DNA from: Aquincola tertiaricarbonis | GTDB taxonomy: Bacteria > Pseudomonadota > Gammaproteobacteria > Burkholderiales > Burkholderiaceae_C | Assembly (NCBI RefSeq): GCF_000969605.1 | Contig: NZ_JZUE01000011.1 | Location: 1 to 64,000 of the forward strand | Direction: 5' to 3' | DNA: 64,000 nucleotides | In this document: positions 19,308 to 28,810 of the stretch, in pieces | Layout of the letters: every line of letters begins with the position of its first letter | How positions within the stretch are numbered: the first letter of the stretch is position 1 | Notes under the pieces: generated by a model | The model's database searches: none | What the model was told of the DNA's origin: nothing | What the model saw: only the letters and a program-made list of their open reading frames with translations | Program-made: the position numbers and the translations under genes

Positions 19308-20297
19308 ATGAGCAGTACCCGCCGGCGCGTCATCGCGTCCGCCCTCGGCCTGGCCGCCTCGGGCCTGGCCGGCCTGGCCCCGCAGGCCGTTGCGCAGACA
19401 GGCGCCGACTTTCCCAACCGCCCGCTGAAGATCGTGGTCGGCTTTGCCGCCGGCACGCCGCCCGACGTGTTCGCCCGCATCTACGGCGAATACGCCTCGC
19501 GCAAGCTGGGCGTGCCGGTGATCGTGGACAACAAGCCCGGCTCGGCCGGCAACCTCGCCACCGATGCGGTGGCCAAGTCGCCGGCCGATGGCTACACGGT
19601 GCTCTACAACGTCTCCACCGCCTTCACCATCAACCCGTTCATCTACGGCAAGCTGCCCTTCGATGCCGAGAAGGACCTGGTGCCGGTGGCGCCCACCATG
19701 CGCCAGGGCCTGGTGCTGATCGCCAGCCCCAAGATGGAAGCCGGCACGCTGAAGGAGGTGCTGGCCCAGGCCAAGGCCAGGCCCGACCAGCTCTCGCACG
19801 CCTCCTACGGCGCGGGCAGCCCGTCGCACCTCATCATGGAGTGGCTGAAGGACGAGACCAAGGTGCAGATGCTGCACGTGCCCTACCGCGCCACGCCGAT
19901 CAACGAGCTGATCGGCGGCCAGATCGACATGGTGCTGGAGCCGATGGCCACGGCCTATCCGCTCATCAGCAGCGGCAAGGTGAAGGCGCTGGCGTACTCC
20001 GACACGCAGCGCCATCCGGCCATGCCGCAGGTGCCCACCTTCGCCGAGACGGCGCCGGGCCTGTCGATGATGTCGTGGCACGGCATCTGGGCGCCCGCGG
20101 CCACGCCGGCGCCGGTGATGGACAAGCTTTACGGCGTGCTGCATGCCGCCAGCCTGGATGCCGACGTGCAGCGCCGCATCAAGGAGCTGAACTGCGAGCC
20201 GTTGTCGCTGGACCGGGCCGAGATGGCGCAGTGGGTCAAGCGCGATGCGGGCATCTACAGCCGCATCGTCAAGGCCAAGAACATCCGGGTGGACTGA
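19308..20297 (+). CDS. Bug/TTT family periplasmic solute-binding protein
   Basis: The 329-residue protein starts with a signal peptide holding an Arg-Arg-Arg cluster before the hydrophobic core, possibly a Tat-type signal. Bug-family marks include FPNRPLKIVVGFAAGTPPD, VDNKPGSAGN, DGYTVLYN and the C-terminal AEMAQWVKRD. These proteins bind carboxylated or aromatic solutes in the periplasm. No tctA or tctB membrane gene is nearby, so it may serve sensing or a distant transporter. Its stop overlaps the next ATG (TGATG). Confidence 0.9.
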   Translation: MSSTRRRVIASALGLAASGLAGLAPQAVAQTGADFPNRPLKIVVGFAAGTPPDVFARIYGEYASRKLGVPVIVDNKPGSAGNLATDAVAKSPADGYTVLYNVSTAFTINPFIYGKLPFDAEKDLVPVAPTMRQGLVLIASPKMEAGTLKEVLAQAKARPDQLSHASYGAGSPSHLIMEWLKDETKVQMLHVPYRATPINELIGGQIDMVLEPMATAYPLISSGKVKALAYSDTQRHPAMPQVPTFAETAPGLSMMSWHGIWAPAATPAPVMDKLYGVLHAASLDADVQRRIKELNCEPLSLDRAEMAQWVKRDAGIYSRIVKAKNIRVD

Positions 20298-21265
20298 TGG
20301 ACCGCCGCAACCTCCTGCTGCAGGCGGCGGTGCTGGCCGCCACGCTGGGCGGCGGCCTGCCGGCCGCCGCCCAGGACGGCGCCGCGCCCGTCAAGCTGGT
20401 GGTGCCGTTCGCCGCCGGCACCAGCACCGACATCGTGGCCCGCGTGTTCGGCAACGCCCTGGCCGGCACGCTGCGCCAGCAGGTGCTGGTCGACAACCGG
20501 CCCGGCGCCGGCGGCACCACCGCCACCGAGCAGGTGGCCCGCGCCCAGCCCGATGGCAGCACGCTGGTGATGGGCACGGTGGGCACCCATGCGATCAACG
20601 CGACGCTGTTCCGCAACCTGCGCTATGACCCGCGCCAGCAGTTCGTGCCGGTGGCCTTTGCCGGCTACACGCCGCTGATGCTGGTGGTGCCGGCCGCCTC
20701 GCCGGCCAAGGTGCCGCGCGACCTGGCCGCGCTGTCGCGCCGGGCCGAGGGCGCCACCTTCGCCTCGGCCGGCAACGGCACCTCCGGCCACCTGGCCGGC
20801 GAGCTGATGAACGAGCTGGGCGGCCGCATGATCCACGTGCCCTACAAGGACGGCTCGCAGGCGCTCACCGACCTGATGGCCGGCAACGTGGACTTCATGT
20901 TCTACCACCCCACCGCGGTGATGCAGCACGTGCGCAGCGGCAAGCTGCGGGTGCTGGGCCTGACCAGCGCGGCCCGCAGCGCCCAGGCGCCCGACGTGCC
21001 CACGCTGGCCGAGCAGGGCCTGCCGGGCGTGGACCTGGTCGCCTGGTTCATGGTGTATGCACCCGCCGGCCTGCCGCCGGCCACGTTGGAGCGGCTGCGC
21101 ACCGCGGCGGATGCGGCGCTGGCCCAGCCCGAGGTGCGCACCAGGCTGGCCGCGCAGGGCGTGGAACTGAAGCCGATGCAAGGCGAGGCGCTGGCGCGCT
21201 TCACCGGCAGCGAGATCACGAAATGGGCCGAGCTGGTCAAGCGCTCCGGCGCGCAGGTGGACTGA
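20297..21265 (+). CDS. second Bug/TTT family periplasmic solute-binding protein
   Basis: The 322-residue protein begins MDRRNLLLQAAVLAATLGG, a signal peptide with Arg-Arg-Asn, again Tat-like. Family segments KLVVPFAAGTSTD, VDNRPGAGGTTATE and HVPYKDGSQALTDLMAGNVD are present. It overlaps the stop codon of the previous binding protein by one base and is clearly cotranscribed. The two proteins differ strongly in sequence, so this is not a recent tandem duplication; they may bind different acids or different forms of the same substrate. Confidence 0.9.
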   Translation: MDRRNLLLQAAVLAATLGGGLPAAAQDGAAPVKLVVPFAAGTSTDIVARVFGNALAGTLRQQVLVDNRPGAGGTTATEQVARAQPDGSTLVMGTVGTHAINATLFRNLRYDPRQQFVPVAFAGYTPLMLVVPAASPAKVPRDLAALSRRAEGATFASAGNGTSGHLAGELMNELGGRMIHVPYKDGSQALTDLMAGNVDFMFYHPTAVMQHVRSGKLRVLGLTSAARSAQAPDVPTLAEQGLPGVDLVAWFMVYAPAGLPPATLERLRTAADAALAQPEVRTRLAAQGVELKPMQGEALARFTGSEITKWAELVKRSGAQVD

Positions 21266-21282
21266 AGGAAGGGCGACAAGCA

Positions 21283-22434
21283 ATGTTCAAGGTTCTCGAA
21301 GGCATCACCGTGCTGGAGCAAGGCACCTTCATCACCGGCCCGGCCGCCGGCATGCTGCTGGCCGACCTGGGCGCGCGGGTGATCAAGATCGAGCAGCCCG
21401 GCAGCGGCGACCCGTTCCGGGCCTTCCGCGGCGGCCTGTACAGCCCGCACTTCCAGACCTACAACCGCAACAAGCAGAGCATCACGCTCAACACCAAGCT
21501 GCCGGAGGACGCCGCTGCCTTCGACGAGCTGGTGCGCGAGGCCGACGTCTACATCCAGAACTTCCGCCCCGGTGCGGCCGAGCGCCTGGGCGCGGGCTGG
21601 CAGCGGCTGCACGAGCTCAATCCGCGGCTGGTGTACTGCGCCATCAGCGGCTTCGGGCAGGACGGCCCGGCCGCCGGCCGCCCGGCCTACGACACCGTGG
21701 CCCAGGCCGCCAGCGGCTACCTCAACCTGCTGATCAACCCGGCCAATCCGCGGGTGGTGGGTCCGGCATTGGCCGACGCGATGACCGGCTTCTATGCCGC
21801 CTATGGCGTGATGGGCGCGCTGATCGAACGCGGCCGCACCGGCGTCGGCCGGCGGGTGGAGGTGTCGATGCTGGAGGCGATGTGCCACTTCAACCTCGAT
21901 GCCTTCACCCACTACTTCGCCGAGGGCGAGGTGATGGGCCCCTTCAGCCGGCCCAGCGTGTCCCAGTCCTATGTGCTGGCCTGTGCCGACGGCAAGTGGC
22001 TGGCGCTGCACATGTCGTCGCCCGAGAAGTTCTGGCAGGGCCTGGCCGATGCCATCGAGCGGCCGGAGATCTTCAAGGACGAGCGCTTTGCCACGCGTGA
22101 AGGCCGCATCGCCCACCAGGAGCAGCTGATCGAGCTGCTGGGCGAACGCTTCAAGACCCGCACCCGCGCCGACTGGTGCGACCGGCTGCAGGCGCGCGAC
22201 GTGCCGCATGCGCCGATGTACGACACCAGCGAGGCGCTGGAAGACCCGCAGGCGCGCCACCTGCAGCTGGCCATCGACACGCCGCACCCGGTCACCGGCA
22301 CCTGGCGCACCGTGCGCTCGCCGGTCAGCTTCGACGGCCAGCGGTCGCTGGAGGTCACCGCGCCGCCGCTGCTGGGCCAGCACGACGAGGAGGTGCTGGG
22401 CCCCATCCGCGAACGGCTGCGCCAGCGCGGCTGA
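21283..22434 (+). CDS. CaiB/BaiF (class III) CoA transferase
   Basis: The 383-residue protein has the class III CoA-transferase fold: LADLGARVIKIEQPGSGDPFR, YNRNKQSITLN and ALADAMTGFYAAYGVMGAL, which holds the expected catalytic Asp of the family. It would move CoA between an acyl-CoA and a free acid. Taken with the citrate-synthase-like lyase it suggests activation of a di- or tricarboxylic acid followed by C-C cleavage. ATG 21283 was chosen with AAGGA upstream; it lies 17 bases after the second TTT gene. Confidence 0.9.
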   Translation: MFKVLEGITVLEQGTFITGPAAGMLLADLGARVIKIEQPGSGDPFRAFRGGLYSPHFQTYNRNKQSITLNTKLPEDAAAFDELVREADVYIQNFRPGAAERLGAGWQRLHELNPRLVYCAISGFGQDGPAAGRPAYDTVAQAASGYLNLLINPANPRVVGPALADAMTGFYAAYGVMGALIERGRTGVGRRVEVSMLEAMCHFNLDAFTHYFAEGEVMGPFSRPSVSQSYVLACADGKWLALHMSSPEKFWQGLADAIERPEIFKDERFATREGRIAHQEQLIELLGERFKTRTRADWCDRLQARDVPHAPMYDTSEALEDPQARHLQLAIDTPHPVTGTWRTVRSPVSFDGQRSLEVTAPPLLGQHDEEVLGPIRERLRQRG

Positions 22435-22444
22435 CTACCATCGG

Positions 22445-22461
22445 CCTCCTCGCGAAGGAGG
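22445..22461 (+). promoter_or_regulatory. hairpin that would mask the arsO ribosome binding site
   Basis: CCTCCT (22445-22450) is the exact complement of AGGAGG (22456-22461), with loop CGCGA. The right arm is the Shine-Dalgarno sequence of the GTG-started ArsO-like gene six bases later. The structure could limit translation until melted, or serve as a weak end signal for the CoA transferase transcript. Only the sequence complementarity is directly seen. Confidence 0.45.
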
Positions 22462-22467
22462 TGGCCG

Positions 22468-23553
22468 GTGGACAGCACAGCAGCATCGACGGAGGTGGAC
22501 GTCGCCGTGATCGGCGGCGGGCAGGCCGGCCTGTCGGTGGGCTACTTCCTGCGGCGCACCCGGCGTTCCTTCTGCATCCTGGATGCGGAGCCCGCTCCCG
22601 GCGGCGCCTGGCGGCATGCCTGGCCTTCGCTGCGGCTGTTCTCGCCGGCCTCGTCCAGCTCGCTGGCCGGCTGGATGATGCCGGCCACTGCACAGGCCGA
22701 GCCGCAGCGCGACGAGGTGATCGACTACCTGGCCCGCTACGAGGCGCGTTACGCCCTGCCGGTGCGGCGGCCCTGGCAGGTGCGGGCCGTGACCGACGAG
22801 GGCAGCCACCTGCAGCTGCAGGCCGAGGCTGCCGACGGCAGCCGGCACGGCTGGCGCGCCCGCGCGGTGGTGAGCGCCACCGGCACCTGGCGCGAGCCAT
22901 ACCGGCCGCAGTACCCGGGCCAGGCGCTGTACCGGGGGCGGCAGCTGCATTCGGCCGACTATGCCGGCCCCGACGGCCTGGCCGGCCAGCGGGTGCTGGT
23001 GGTGGGCGGCGGCAATTCCGGCGCGCAGATCCTGGCCGAGCTGTCGCAGGCCGCGCAGGCCGTGTGGTGCACCGCGGCGCCGCCGCGCTTCCTGCCCGAC
23101 GAAGTGGACGGCCGGGTGCTGTTCGAGCGGGCCACGCAACGCTGGCGCGCGCTGCAGCAGGGGCTGGTGCCCGACGACCCGCCCGGCGGGCTGGGCGACA
23201 TCGTGATGGTGGCCTCGGTGCGGGAAGCGCGCGCACGCGGCGTGCTGGTGGCGCGGCCGATGTTCGAGCGCTTCACCGCCACCGGCGTGCGCTGGCCGGA
23301 TGGCGTGCAGCAGGACTTCGACGCGGTGGTCTGGTGCACCGGCTTCCGGCCGGCGCTGCGCCACCTGCAGCCGCTGGGCGTGGTGGATGCACAGGCCCGC
23401 GTGGCGGTGCAGGGCACCCGCAGCAGCCTGCAGCCGCGGCTGTGGCTGGTGGGCTATGGCGAATGGACCGGCATGGCCTCGGCCACGCTGATCGGCGTGA
23501 TGCGCACCGCCCGCAGCACCGCGCAGGAAGTGGAGGGCTTCCTCGCGCTATGA
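22468..23553 (+). CDS. ArsO-like flavin-containing monooxygenase
   Basis: The 361-residue protein has two dinucleotide-binding motifs: [11 protein letters not shown] (FAD, near the N terminus) and [11 protein letters not shown] (NADPH, middle), and it ends with [15 protein letters not shown]. This is the layout of flavin monooxygenases named ArsO when found in arsenic operons. The start is GTG 22468 behind a perfect AAGGAGG. It is the first gene of the arsenic block and is separated from the next gene by 41 bases. The in vivo substrate of such enzymes is not established, so the arsenic role rests on context. Confidence 0.8.
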   Translation: MDSTAASTEVDVAVIGGGQAGLSVGYFLRRTRRSFCILDAEPAPGGAWRHAWPSLRLFSPASSSSLAGWMMPATAQAEPQRDEVIDYLARYEARYALPVRRPWQVRAVTDEGSHLQLQAEAADGSRHGWRARAVVSATGTWREPYRPQYPGQALYRGRQLHSADYAGPDGLAGQRVLVVGGGNSGAQILAELSQAAQAVWCTAAPPRFLPDEVDGRVLFERATQRWRALQQGLVPDDPPGGLGDIVMVASVREARARGVLVARPMFERFTATGVRWPDGVQQDFDAVVWCTGFRPALRHLQPLGVVDAQARVAVQGTRSSLQPRLWLVGYGEWTGMASATLIGVMRTARSTAQEVEGFLAL

Positions 23554-23584
23554 TCCGTCCACATTTCGAGAAAACTGGAAGTGT
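23549..23584 (+). promoter_or_regulatory. candidate promoter and ArsR-type operator before the arsC genes
   Basis: A good -10 hexamer TATGAT sits at 23549-23554, across the arsO stop codon. Directly after it, at 23561-23584, lies an imperfect inverted repeat: ACATTTCGAGAA against ACACTTCCAGTT, matching at 8 of 12 positions. It would overlap the transcription start. Its TTTCGAGAA core resembles ArsR sites known in other proteobacterial ars operons. No arsR gene is in this window. Confidence 0.4.
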
Positions 23585-23594
23585 GGAGATCATC

Positions 23595-24089
23595 ATGAAT
23601 CCCAAGACCTGGCAGGTGCTGTTCGTGTGCACCGGCAATTCCGCCCGCTCCATCCTGGCCGAAGGCCTGATGAACCACCTGGGCGGCGGCCGCTTCGTGG
23701 CGCATTCGGCGGGCAGCAGCCCGCGCGGCACGGTGCATCCGCAGGCGCTGGCCACGCTGCGCGCACTGGGCATTGCCGATACCGGCTACCGCAGCAAGAG
23801 CTGGGGCGAGTTCGCGTCGGCCGATGCGCCGCGGCTGGACTTCGTGTTCACCGTGTGCGACAGCGCGGCCGGCGAAGCCTGCCCGGTGTGGCCCGGCCAG
23901 CCGATGACGGCGCACTGGGGCATGCCCGATCCGGCGCAGTTCCAGGGCAGCGAGGAGGAGACGGCCCGGGTGTTCATGGACGCCGCCGTCACCCTGAAGC
24001 GCCGCATCGAGCTGATGATGGCCCTGCCGCTGGAAAGCCTGCAGCGGCTGGCCATCCAGCAGGACATCGACGCCATCGGCAAGGCCTGA
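23595..24089 (+). CDS. arsC: arsenate reductase, low-molecular-weight phosphatase family (first copy)
   Basis: The 164-residue protein has the phosphatase-like active site VCTGNSARS with Cys12 and Arg18 (C-x5-R). A second conserved segment, FTVCDSAAGEACPVWPG, supplies two further Cys residues of the kind used for thiol relay. Enzymes of this group reduce arsenate to arsenite using thioredoxin or glutaredoxin/mycothiol partners. ATG 23595 has GGAG upstream. It is followed by a second, diverged copy. The function is strengthened by ACR3 and ArsH downstream. Confidence 0.85.
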   Translation: MNPKTWQVLFVCTGNSARSILAEGLMNHLGGGRFVAHSAGSSPRGTVHPQALATLRALGIADTGYRSKSWGEFASADAPRLDFVFTVCDSAAGEACPVWPGQPMTAHWGMPDPAQFQGSEEETARVFMDAAVTLKRRIELMMALPLESLQRLAIQQDIDAIGKA

Positions 24090-24112
24090 ATCTCCGCGCG
24101 GCGCCCCACCCC

Positions 24113-24601
24113 ATGACCACCAACGTCCTCATCCTCTGCACCCACAACTCCGCACGCAGCGTGCTGAGCGAAGGCATGCTCAACCACTGGGCACAACGTC
24201 TGGGCCGCGACGTGCGGGCCTACAGCGCCGGCAGCGCCCCCAGCGGCCGCATCAACCCGCATGCCACGCAGGCCCTGGCCGCCGCGGGCGTGGACACCCG
24301 CGGCCACCGCTCCAAGAGCTGGGACGAGTTCACCGGGCCCGAGGCGCCGAACATGCGCATCGTCATCACCGTGTGCGACAGCGCCGCCGCCGAGACCTGC
24401 CCCTGGTGGCCGGGCAGCCCGGTGAAGGCGCACTGGGGCTACCCCGATCCGTCCAACGCGCCCGAGGCCGACAGGCCGCAGGCCTTCGAGCTGACGCGCC
24501 AGGCCATCGGCTACCGCATGCTGCAGCTGCTGGCGCTGCCGCTGGAGACGATGGGCGACGCCGAGCTGCAGCAGGCGCTGGACCGCATCGCGGTGGCCTG
24601 A
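24113..24601 (+). CDS. arsC: arsenate reductase, low-molecular-weight phosphatase family (second copy)
   Basis: The 162-residue protein has the active-site loop LCTHNSARS with Cys9 and Arg15, plus ITVCDSAAAETCPWWPG. It is clearly related to the gene before it but differs through most of its length, with 23 bases between the two. Two ArsC-like genes in one operon may differ in electron donor or substrate. Its stop codon is followed by the ACR3 start after a single base. Confidence 0.85.
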   Translation: MTTNVLILCTHNSARSVLSEGMLNHWAQRLGRDVRAYSAGSAPSGRINPHATQALAAAGVDTRGHRSKSWDEFTGPEAPNMRIVITVCDSAAAETCPWWPGSPVKAHWGYPDPSNAPEADRPQAFELTRQAIGYRMLQLLALPLETMGDAELQQALDRIAVA

Positions 24602-24602
24602 C

Positions 24603-25682
24603 ATGAGCACTTCCCCGCTCCAACGCACGCTGGGCACGCCAGCCACGCAGCCGGCCATCGGCTTCTTCGAGCGCTACCTCACGGTGTGGGTGGCCCTGTG
24701 CATCGTGGCCGGCATCGCGCTGGGCCAGTGGCTGCCCGGCTTCTTCCGCGCCGTGGCCGCGATGGAGGTGTCGCAGGTCAACCTGCCGGTGGGCGTGCTC
24801 ATCTGGGTGATGATCATCCCGATGCTGCTGAAGATCGATTTCGGCGCATTGGGCCAGGTGAAGTCGCATGTGCGCGGCATCGGCGTCACGCTGTTCATCA
24901 ACTGGGCGGTCAAGCCGTTCTCGATGGCGCTGCTGGGCTGGATCTTCATCCGCCAGGTGTTCGCGCCCTGGCTGCCGGCCGACCAGCTGGACAGCTACGT
25001 GGCCGGCCTCATCCTGCTGGCGGCCGCGCCGTGCACGGCGATGGTGTTCGTGTGGAGCCAGCTGTGCAAGGGCGATCCGTACTTCACCCTGTCGCAGGTG
25101 GCGCTCAACGACGCCATCATGGTGGTGGCCTTCGCGCCCATCGTGGCGCTGCTGCTGGGGCTGTCGTCCATCACCGTGCCGTGGGACACGCTGCTCACCT
25201 CCGTGGGCCTGTACATCGTGGTGCCGGTGGTCATCGCGCAGGTGTGGCGGCGTGCGCTGCTGCGCCGGGGCACGGCGCACTTCTCGGCGGTGGCCTCGCG
25301 GCTGGGGCCGTGGTCCATCGCGGCGCTGCTGCTCACGCTGGTGCTGCTGTTCGCCTTCCAGGGCGAGGCCATCCTGCGGCAGCCGCTGGTCATCGCGCTG
25401 CTGGCGGTGCCCATCCTGATCCAGGTGGTGCTCAATTCCGGCCTGGCCTACTGGCTGAACCGCCGGCTGGGCGTGGCGCATTGCGTGGCCGGACCTTCGG
25501 CCCTCATCGGCGCCAGCAATTTCTTCGAGCTGGCGGTGGCCGCGGCCATCAGCCTGTTCGGCTTCCAGTCCGGGGCCGCGCTGGCCACCGTGGTGGGCGT
25601 GCTGATCGAGGTGCCGGTGATGCTGGCGGTGGTGGCGGTGGTCAACCGCAGCCAGGGCTGGTACGAGAATCGGGCCGCATGA
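24603..25682 (+). CDS. ACR3 family arsenite efflux permease
   Basis: The 359-residue membrane protein has about ten hydrophobic helices and the ACR3 signatures: [37 protein letters not shown] and [19 protein letters not shown], which includes the conserved Cys needed for arsenite transport. It exports As(III) using the proton gradient. The gene starts one base after the second arsC and overlaps arsH by the ATGA arrangement. Confidence 0.95.
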   Translation: MSTSPLQRTLGTPATQPAIGFFERYLTVWVALCIVAGIALGQWLPGFFRAVAAMEVSQVNLPVGVLIWVMIIPMLLKIDFGALGQVKSHVRGIGVTLFINWAVKPFSMALLGWIFIRQVFAPWLPADQLDSYVAGLILLAAAPCTAMVFVWSQLCKGDPYFTLSQVALNDAIMVVAFAPIVALLLGLSSITVPWDTLLTSVGLYIVVPVVIAQVWRRALLRRGTAHFSAVASRLGPWSIAALLLTLVLLFAFQGEAILRQPLVIALLAVPILIQVVLNSGLAYWLNRRLGVAHCVAGPSALIGASNFFELAVAAAISLFGFQSGAALATVVGVLIEVPVMLAVVAVVNRSQGWYENRAA

Positions 25683-26395
25683 ACCTCAGCACCGACCTGC
25701 CCGCGCTGGACGCCACGCTCTTCCACCCGCCCAGCGCCGAGGCGCTGCGGCCCGCACCTTCCACCCATGCGCCGCGCATCCTGATGCTGTACGGCTCGCT
25801 GCGCGAGCGCTCCTACAGCCGGCTGCTCACCTTCGAGGCGGCGCGGCTGCTGCAGGCGCTGGGGGCGGAGGTGCGCATCTTCGACCCGGCCGGCCTGCCG
25901 CTGCCCGACGGCGCGCCCGACAGCCATCCCAAGGTGGTGGAGCTGCGCACGCTGGCCGCGTGGAGCGAAGGCATGGTGTGGACCTCGCCCGAACGCCATG
26001 GCGCGATGACCGGCATCATGAAGTCGCAGATCGACTGGATCCCGCTGGCCGTGGGCGCGGTGCGGCCCACCCAGGGCAAGACGCTGGCGGTGATGGAGGT
26101 GTCGGGCGGCTCGCAGTCCTTCAATGCGGTGAACCAGATGCGGGTGCTGGGCCGCTGGATGCGCATGATCACCATCCCCAACCAGTCGTCGGTGGCCAAG
26201 GCCTTCAACGAGTTCACCGAGGACGGCCGCATGAAGCCCTCCGCCTACTACGACCGCGTGGTGGACGTGATGGAGGAACTGGTGAAGTTCACGCTGCTCA
26301 CACGCGACGTGGCGCCTTACCTGGTGGACCGCTACAGCGAGCGAAAAGAGTCGGCCGAGCAGCTGTCGCGCCGGGTGAACCAGCCGGCCATCTGA
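25679..26395 (+). CDS. arsH: ArsH, NADPH-dependent FMN reductase / organoarsenical oxidase
   Basis: The 238-residue protein has the ArsH layout: a flavodoxin-like fold with [12 protein letters not shown] as phosphate loop, [20 protein letters not shown], and the tail [11 protein letters not shown]. ArsH oxidises trivalent organoarsenicals and reduces quinones or Cr(VI) with NADPH. The ATG overlaps the ACR3 stop (ATGA). It closes the arsenic operon; the next gene is convergent. Confidence 0.93.
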   Translation: MNLSTDLPALDATLFHPPSAEALRPAPSTHAPRILMLYGSLRERSYSRLLTFEAARLLQALGAEVRIFDPAGLPLPDGAPDSHPKVVELRTLAAWSEGMVWTSPERHGAMTGIMKSQIDWIPLAVGAVRPTQGKTLAVMEVSGGSQSFNAVNQMRVLGRWMRMITIPNQSSVAKAFNEFTEDGRMKPSAYYDRVVDVMEELVKFTLLTRDVAPYLVDRYSERKESAEQLSRRVNQPAI

Positions 26396-26398
26396 AGC

Positions 26399-26419
26399 CG
26401 CGCTGTCAGCCGAAGCGCG
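26399..26419. terminator. hairpin between arsH and the convergent dadA-like gene
   Basis: CGCGCT (26399-26404) and AGCGCG (26414-26419) form a 6-bp perfect stem with a 9-base loop. It lies at the junction of two convergent genes. No T-tract is seen, so a terminator role is only likely by position. Confidence 0.3.
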
Positions 26420-27644
26420 TGGGCGCGTAGGGCGCGGGGTCGACCACCGGCGTGCGGCCGTCCACCAGCTCGGCCAGCAGCCGGCCGCTCACCGGCCCGA
26501 GCGTGAAGCCCTGGTGTGCATGGCCCAGGTTGAGCCACAGGCCGCGGTGGCGCGGCGCCGCGCCGATCAGCGGCAGCATGTCGGCGGTGCAGGGGCGGGC
26601 ACCCATCCAGGGCTCGGGTTCGGCCGGCGGGCCCAGGTCCACCAGCTCCCGCGCCAGCGCTTCGGCGCGCTGCATCTGCACCGGCGTCGGCGCGGCATCG
26701 AGTGCCGCGAACTCGGCGCCGGTGGTCACCCGCACGCCCTGGCGCATCGGCCCCATCACCAGGCCGGCCTCCAGGTCGTACAGCGACACCTGCGGCGGCG
26801 TGGCGCTGCGGTAGTGCCGGTGGTAGCCGCGCTTGACGAACAGCGGGTAGCGGTAGCCCAGCCGCTGCAGCAACGCATCCGACCAGGGGCCCAGGGCGAT
26901 GACGGCCTGCCCGGCCTGCACCTCGCCTTCGTCGGTGCGCACCTTCCAGCCGCTGCCGGCGGCAGCCAGGCTGGTGGCATCGCCGCGCAGCAACCGGCCG
27001 CCGTGCTGCACCAGCGCCTGCGCATAGCGCGCCACCAGCTCGCCGGGATCGGCCACGGTCCATGGGTCGAGCCAGTGCACGCCGCCAGCCACCGGCCGGC
27101 GCAGCGCCGGCTCGGCGCGGGCCATGCCGGCGGCATCCAGCAGCTCGATGCGCAGGCCATGCGCCTCGGCCAGCCGGCAAGCCTGTGCGCTGGCCGCGTC
27201 CAGCGCCGCCGGGCTGCGGAACACCCAGCGGTAGCCCTGCCGGCGCACCAGCGCCCCGGCATCCGCCAGCGTGATGAGCTGCTGGTGCTCGGTGGTGGCG
27301 TGGGCGATGAGCGCCGCATGGTCGCGCGCGATGCGGGCATGCCGCTGCGGCTGCGAGGCCGCCCAGTAGCGCGCCAGCGGCGCGGCCAGGCGGGGCAGGG
27401 CGGCCAGGTGGTAGTTCACGTCGGCGCCCTGCTTCAGCGCCACGCGCAGCAGCTTGCCAACCTGCCGCGGGAAGGCATAGGGCTCCACCGCTTCGCGCTG
27501 GATGATGCCGGCATTTCCGTAGGACGTTTCGCGGCCGGGCTCGCGGCGGTCCACCAGCGTGACCGCATGGCCGCGCAGCGCCAGGTGCAGCGCGGTGCAG
27601 CTGCCCACCATGCCGGCGCCCAGCACCAGGATGTGGCTTGTCAT
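26406..27644 (-). CDS. FAD-dependent D-amino acid dehydrogenase-like oxidoreductase
   Basis: The 412-residue protein opens with ILVLGAGMVGSCTALHLALR, a classic FAD-binding GxGxxG motif, and carries TSYGNAGIIQ and the C-terminal LNLGHAHQGFTLGPVSGRLL, both typical of DadA and related DAO-family enzymes. It would oxidise an amino acid to the oxo acid and pass electrons to the respiratory chain. No alanine racemase gene is adjacent, so the substrate is open. It stands alone. Confidence 0.85.
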   Translation of the reverse strand: MTSHILVLGAGMVGSCTALHLALRGHAVTLVDRREPGRETSYGNAGIIQREAVEPYAFPRQVGKLLRVALKQGADVNYHLAALPRLAAPLARYWAASQPQRHARIARDHAALIAHATTEHQQLITLADAGALVRRQGYRWVFRSPAALDAASAQACRLAEAHGLRIELLDAAGMARAEPALRRPVAGGVHWLDPWTVADPGELVARYAQALVQHGGRLLRGDATSLAAAGSGWKVRTDEGEVQAGQAVIALGPWSDALLQRLGYRYPLFVKRGYHRHYRSATPPQVSLYDLEAGLVMGPMRQGVRVTTGAEFAALDAAPTPVQMQRAEALARELVDLGPPAEPEPWMGARPCTADMLPLIGAAPRHRGLWLNLGHAHQGFTLGPVSGRLLAELVDGRTPVVDPAPYAPTRFG

Positions 27645-27803
27645 GGCTGCGGCATGGCGTGCGGCGCCAGCGGAGGGAGGCGCAGGCGCGCCGGCATGCG
27701 GTACGTCGGGCAGGTCATGCGGCGGATTATTCCGCGCAGCGGCACCGGTTCGCGCCCCGCCGGGCTTGAAAGCTGCGTTGCGCTGGCCGCAAGGCTGGTG
27801 GCT

Positions 27804-28793
27804 TCAGCCGCGGGCCTGCTCCAGCTGCTGGCGCAGGTGGTCGATGAAGGCGCGTGCACTGTCGGGCAGGTGGCGGCCGGCCAGCGTCTGCACCTCGAAG
27901 TGGCGCTCGGTCATCTCGCGGTCGCGCAATGGCACCGCCACCACCGAGCCGTGCCGCAGGTGCTGGCGCAATGCCAGCTCGCCGCAGAAGGTGACGGCCT
28001 GCGTCTCGGCCACGTAGGCCACCAGCGGAAACAGGTGGTCGCTGCTGAAGCGGGTGTCGTAGGCCAGGCCCTGGCGGCTGAAGCCCACGTCCAGCAGCCG
28101 CCGCAGCGTGGAGGAGGCCGAGGGCATGGCCAGCGGATAGGCCACCACTTGCGCCAGCGACACCTGCCGCCGCCCCGCCAGCGGATGGCCCGCGGCCACC
28201 ACCGCCAGCACCGGCGAGGGATGCCGCAGCTCCACGTTCAGGTCGCGTTCCGACGTGAGGTTGACGGTGACGCCGATGTCCGCCTCGCCCTCGCGCACGC
28301 GGCGCACCACCTCGGCCTGCACGCACATCTGCAGCAGGAAGCTCACATGCGGATTGCGCGACTGGTACTGCGCCACCAGGCTGGGCAGGAACTCGTAGGC
28401 GAAGCCCTCGGTGGCGGCCACGCGCACCTGGTCCTTGCGCAGGCCGCGCAGGGCCAGGATGTCCTCGGCCACGCGCTCGATGTCCAGCCAGGCGCGGCGG
28501 GCATGCGCGGCGAGCATCTCGCCGGCCGAATTGAGCACCACGCCGCGGGCTCGGCGCTCGAACAGCAGCGTGTCCAGCTCCCGCTCCAGCCGCGCCACCT
28601 GGCGGCTGACGGCCGAAGGCGCCACGCCCAGCCGCGCCGCGGCCTGCGTGATGGAGCCGGCGTGCGCCACCTCGAGGAAGTGCTGCAGCGCCACTTCCTG
28701 CAGCACCCGCGGATTGAGCGACCGCTGCCGCGCCGCGGCGCGCCGGGGGCGCGGCGGCGTGGCAGCGGCAGGCGGCGGCGGGATGCGGGGCAT
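27804..28793 (-). CDS. LysR-type transcriptional regulator
   Basis: The 329-residue protein has a Pro/Ala/Arg-rich N-terminal extension of about 35 residues, then the LysR winged helix (LQHFLEVAHAGSITQAAARL, VAPSAVSRQVARLERELD) and an effector domain. The frame is open to 28892; I chose ATG 28793, and the extension could be shorter if translation starts later. It is divergent from a TTT binding protein and amidase pair. A perfect dyad with T-N11-A geometry lies 18 bases upstream of its start codon. Confidence 0.88.
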   Translation of the reverse strand: MPRIPPPPAAATPPRPRRAAARQRSLNPRVLQEVALQHFLEVAHAGSITQAAARLGVAPSAVSRQVARLERELDTLLFERRARGVVLNSAGEMLAAHARRAWLDIERVAEDILALRGLRKDQVRVAATEGFAYEFLPSLVAQYQSRNPHVSFLLQMCVQAEVVRRVREGEADIGVTVNLTSERDLNVELRHPSPVLAVVAAGHPLAGRRQVSLAQVVAYPLAMPSASSTLRRLLDVGFSRQGLAYDTRFSSDHLFPLVAYVAETQAVTFCGELALRQHLRHGSVVAVPLRDREMTERHFEVQTLAGRHLPDSARAFIDHLRQQLEQARG

Positions 28794-28810
28794 GGCGGAG
28801 AGCCTAGCCC

